NCBI RefSeq assembly: GCF_002305875.1
Contig: NZ_CP022098.1
Location: forward strand, 7,564,001-7,628,000
Origin: Cystobacter fuscus
Lineage (GTDB): Bacteria > Myxococcota > Myxococcia > Myxococcales > Myxococcaceae
Direction: 5' to 3'
DNA: 64,000 nt
In this document: one piece after another, positions 61,635 through 64,000 of the stretch
How positions within the stretch are numbered: the stretch's first letter is position 1
Layout of the letters: each line of letters starts with the position of its first letter
Position numbers and translations under genes: made by a program
The notes under the pieces: generated by a model
Told to the model about the DNA's origin: nothing
The model's database searches: none
Seen by the model: the letters and a program-made list of their open reading frames with translations, nothing else

Positions 61635-62546
61635 ATGTCCGAGTTGCCCGCCGCACTGCCACCCTCCGATCCACTCGCCACCCTCAACGCGGCCTTCCGC
61701 GAGGCCTACGCGGCGCGCCGGGAGGCCGTCCTCGGGCGGATGGGCCCCGTCATCGCCCAGATCGACGACCTGCTCATCCTGCGCATGCGGGGCGAGCGCC
61801 ACGAGGGCCCCGCGCGCACCCGGCGCTACCACGAGTTCAAGTCGCTCGCCCACCTGCCCCTCGCCCTCTACGTGCTGCTGTCGGGCCAGCGCGGCGTGCT
61901 CGACGAGGCCACGTGCGAGCAACTCGCCACCCTGCGGCGGCTCGTCACCGACACCGAGGCCAGCCTCGCGCGGCGGACCTTCTCCCCCGAGGAGCGTACC
62001 CGCCAGCATCGCCTCCTGGACCAGGCGCGCGACCTGATCGATCAGGTCCTCTCGAGCGCGACCGTCTCCGCCGGGACGCTCGCCGCCTATGTCCGTGCCC
62101 AGGCGCCGGATCTGCTGCGCAACGCCGAGGACGCCGCGCGGGATCAGCTCGAGACCATGCACGCCACCGTCGAGGCCTGGAAGCAGCGGATGACCCCGGA
62201 GGAGCGCGACCAGTTGCGCGCGGTGGTCGCCGTCTCGCACATGTCCCGCCCGGGCAACGTGGCCGTGCAGTACTTCTCCGTCACCCTCGGCGAGCGCTGG
62301 GAGGGCCGCTTCGACCAGGAGGGGCTCGACCCGGGCAAGCGCGTGCTCGCGGCCGAGACGACCTTCGACGAGGAGGCCTCCTTCGCGCTGCTGGCCACCC
62401 ACGTGCTCGACGCCAACGTGGGCACCCGCTTCTTCGGCGAGGAGTCGCGCATGTCTCGCGACGCGCTCGCGGACGCCGCGGAGCGGCTCCTGGCGAGGAT
62501 GTTCCACCGGGAGCCCGCGCCCCCCTCACCACCCATCGACGCCTAA
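61635..62546 (+). CDS. Hypothetical helical protein
   Basis: 303 aa. Almost entirely helical, with charged coiled-coil-like segments (AAYVRAQAPDLLRNAEDAARDQLETM) and a later region RVLAAETTFDEEASFALLATHVLDANVGTRFFGEES. No signal or transmembrane helix. No recognised domain. Its stop overlaps that of the response regulator by 4 bp (tail to tail). Confidence 0.6.
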   Translation: MSELPAALPPSDPLATLNAAFREAYAARREAVLGRMGPVIAQIDDLLILRMRGERHEGPARTRRYHEFKSLAHLPLALYVLLSGQRGVLDEATCEQLATLRRLVTDTEASLARRTFSPEERTRQHRLLDQARDLIDQVLSSATVSAGTLAAYVRAQAPDLLRNAEDAARDQLETMHATVEAWKQRMTPEERDQLRAVVAVSHMSRPGNVAVQYFSVTLGERWEGRFDQEGLDPGKRVLAAETTFDEEASFALLATHVLDANVGTRFFGEESRMSRDALADAAERLLARMFHREPAPPSPPIDA

Positions 62547-62908
62547 CGCCCCGGAGGGGCACCGATGATCTGGTGGACCACCGCCAGCAAGGGCGCCAAC
62601 CGGAAGGGCTTGGGCAGGAAGGCGGCACACGGCAGGTGCCGCCAGAAGCTCGGGGGCGCCGAGCTCATGAGGACCACGGGGATGTCACGCAGCTCGGGCG
62701 CCTTCTTCATGGCGTCCAGCATCTCGGGTCCATTCATCAACGGCATCATGTAGTCAGCGAGCACCAGCGAGGGACGCTCCACCGCCATGCGCTCCAGCGC
62801 CTGGCGTCCGTCGAACGCCACCATCGTCGGGTAGCCCTCGTCCTGGAGCAGATCCCGGATGGTTTCGACCATGCCGAATTCGTCATCGACGATGAGGATG
62901 GGCCCCAT
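62543..62908 (-). CDS. Single-domain response regulator beside a KaiC-type ATPase
   Basis: 121 aa. Receiver with Asp52 in LVLADYMMP, Asp pair at VDDE (8-10), SSAP for the Thr/Ser position and FLPKPF for the Lys. No output domain. It starts two bases after the KaiC-type stop, so it is translated with it and may be its partner. Confidence 0.88.
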   Translation of the reverse strand: MGPILIVDDEFGMVETIRDLLQDEGYPTMVAFDGRQALERMAVERPSLVLADYMMPLMNGPEMLDAMKKAPELRDIPVVLMSSAPPSFWRHLPCAAFLPKPFRLAPLLAVVHQIIGAPPGR

Positions 62909-62910
62909 GC

Positions 62911-64000
62911 CTATTGGCCCCGATGCATCGGGACCCGTGCCTGTCCCGTCAGGAGTTGCTGCCCGTCCTCGATGATCTCACCCACGACCAACCCCTTTTC
63001 CCCGATGAGCAGCTCGCGGAAGGAGTGATCGTAGTCGCTGTTGCGGACCTTCATGGCGCAGATGAAGCGGCGCAGTTGGGAGCGCAACTCGACGGAGCGC
63101 AGATAGAGGATGTTCTCCGCCACCAGGGACAGACCCTGGAGTGGAAACTTCAGCTCCGGACCAAAGGCGGCTGGCGTCTCGGCCGTGTAGATCAACGTCA
63201 CGTCCCGCTGGCGGCACTCGTTGACGAGCGCCGCCAGGAAGCGCGTGACTCGACCCCGCTGGGCGCTGGCCTTCTGCAGCCCGTCGTACCCATCGAGGAA
63301 GAGCCTGCGCACACCCCGCTCGCGGACGAGGGACAGCAACTGCGCTCCGAGCTTGTCGAGGACGTTCTCCAGGGGTGGATGGTAGCTGATGACGAGCTCA
63401 CCGCTCTCGATCAAGGGCTCGAGTTGCAGACCCACGCCACGCGCCTGGACCTGCATGCGCTCCGGAGAGTCGTAGAAGGCGAAGTGGTGGCCGAGCTCGC
63501 CCTGGCGTGCCCCCTGCGCGAGGAAGTTCACGCCCAGCAGCGTCTTGCCGCTGCCCGGCGGGCCATACAGCAGGGTGGAGGAACCGGACGGAATGCCCCC
63601 GTGCAACATCGCGTCCAGCCCGGCGATGCCGAAGGCGCACCGCGTGTGGCCCGAGGGGGTAGCAGGGGCGAGATCCTCGCGCGGAAGCGACTCCAGGCGG
63701 GGGTAGACGACGAGCCCGTCGGAGGTGATGTCGAAGCTGTGCCATCCGAGCAGGTGCGCGCTGCCTCGGAACTTGCGCACGTCCAGCTCCCGGAGCATGC
63801 GCGCGCCCAGCGTGCGCTGTCGCAGCACGATCAACCCATCCACCATGGTGTGCTCGGCGCGCAGCCCCTTGCCACCGCCCGTGGTGAGGATGAGGGTGGT
63901 ACACCCCAACAGGTTCGTCACCACCTGGAGGTTGTGGATGAACTTCTTGAGCGCCTGGGGAGACGGGGCCATCTCCTCGGCGGCCACCAGGCCGTCGAGC
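62911..64000 (-). CDS. KaiC/RecA-type ATPase (5' end outside the window)
   Basis: About 363 C-terminal residues are visible. Ends of a first ATPase domain (HNLQVVTNLLGCTTLILTTGG), then a second KaiC domain with Walker A YGPPGSGKTLLGVN, and LFLDGYDGLQKA for the catalytic loop, then RFICAMKVRNSDYDHSF. KaiC-like proteins in non-cyanobacteria act in signalling, often with receiver proteins, as with the response regulator downstream. Runs off the right edge. Confidence 0.85.
   Translation of the reverse strand, partial: LDGLVAAEEMAPSPQALKKFIHNLQVVTNLLGCTTLILTTGGGKGLRAEHTMVDGLIVLRQRTLGARMLRELDVRKFRGSAHLLGWHSFDITSDGLVVYPRLESLPREDLAPATPSGHTRCAFGIAGLDAMLHGGIPSGSSTLLYGPPGSGKTLLGVNFLAQGARQGELGHHFAFYDSPERMQVQARGVGLQLEPLIESGELVISYHPPLENVLDKLGAQLLSLVRERGVRRLFLDGYDGLQKASAQRGRVTRFLAALVNECRQRDVTLIYTAETPAAFGPELKFPLQGLSLVAENILYLRSVELRSQLRRFICAMKVRNSDYDHSFRELLIGEKGLVVGEIIEDGQQLLTGQARVPMHRGQ

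Noticed and set aside
1-64000. tRNA, rRNA or CRISPR array
   Set aside because: Intergenic spaces are short and no cloverleaf, rRNA-like block or spaced direct-repeat array was noticed by eye; this was not an exhaustive scan.

Overview
High-GC chromosomal DNA of a myxobacterium, most likely from the Cystobacter/Archangium/Myxococcus side of the order. The evidence is a bactofilin cluster next to a PadC-like gene and an SgmT-type kinase, the very high third-position GC, abundant two-component and c-di-GMP proteins, and myxobacteria-restricted lipoprotein families. Both window ends cut through genes.

Layout. (1) 1-7381, all minus strand: sgmT-type hybrid kinase, a TPR protein, an alpha/beta hydrolase, bacN, bacO, bacP and the start of padC. 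(2) 7692-13478: a sensor kinase whose reading frame breaks around 9600-9625, a lipoprotein, a secreted beta-rich protein and a membrane protein. (3) 13496-21304, minus: a tightly packed run of an FHA protein, xseA, xseB, a single-domain response regulator, a prenyl synthase (ispA), dxs and tlyA. (4) 21591-31262: a Tad-type pilus/secretion locus. cpaB-tadB-tadC run leftward and a seven-gene pseudopilin operon runs rightward. No ATPase, secretin or prepilin peptidase is present in the window. (5) 31284-39711: ECF sigma/anti-sigma pair, DUF2085 membrane protein, oppF/oppD ATPases, two MshEN-type proteins, a lipoprotein and an ExbB/ExbD pair. (6) 39738-45211: acyl-CoA dehydrogenase, two MaoC-type hydratases, a DHDPR-like dehydrogenase and an HD-GYP response regulator. 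(7) 45239-50780: a HEAT/cyclophilin lipoprotein, then a zinc-ribbon membrane protein (apparently CTG-initiated), a MoxR ATPase and a DUF58 protein in a coupled operon. (8) 50781-54998: an accessory island. It holds a coupled lipoprotein/partner gene pair that resembles a toxin-immunity cassette, a deletion remnant of a second copy of that pair, a displaced fragment of the DUF58 gene, and other myxobacteria-specific genes. (9) 54999-64000: SNF2/RapA-type helicase, thioredoxin-like ferredoxin, Smr protein, DUF72, an HTH-only LysR protein, methionine aminopeptidase, GNAT, and a response regulator beside a KaiC-type ATPase.

How they fit together. Region 1 links chromosome segregation scaffolds (bactofilins, PadC) with a c-di-GMP-responsive kinase. 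Region 3 groups isoprenoid precursor synthesis with exonuclease VII. Region 4 encodes part of an inner-membrane pseudopilus machine. The most unusual part is the 50.8-54.8 kb island: duplicated fragments of its boundary gene and a broken second copy of the lipoprotein/partner junction show repeated cassette gain and loss. Family assignments rest on motifs read by eye; no database search was run.
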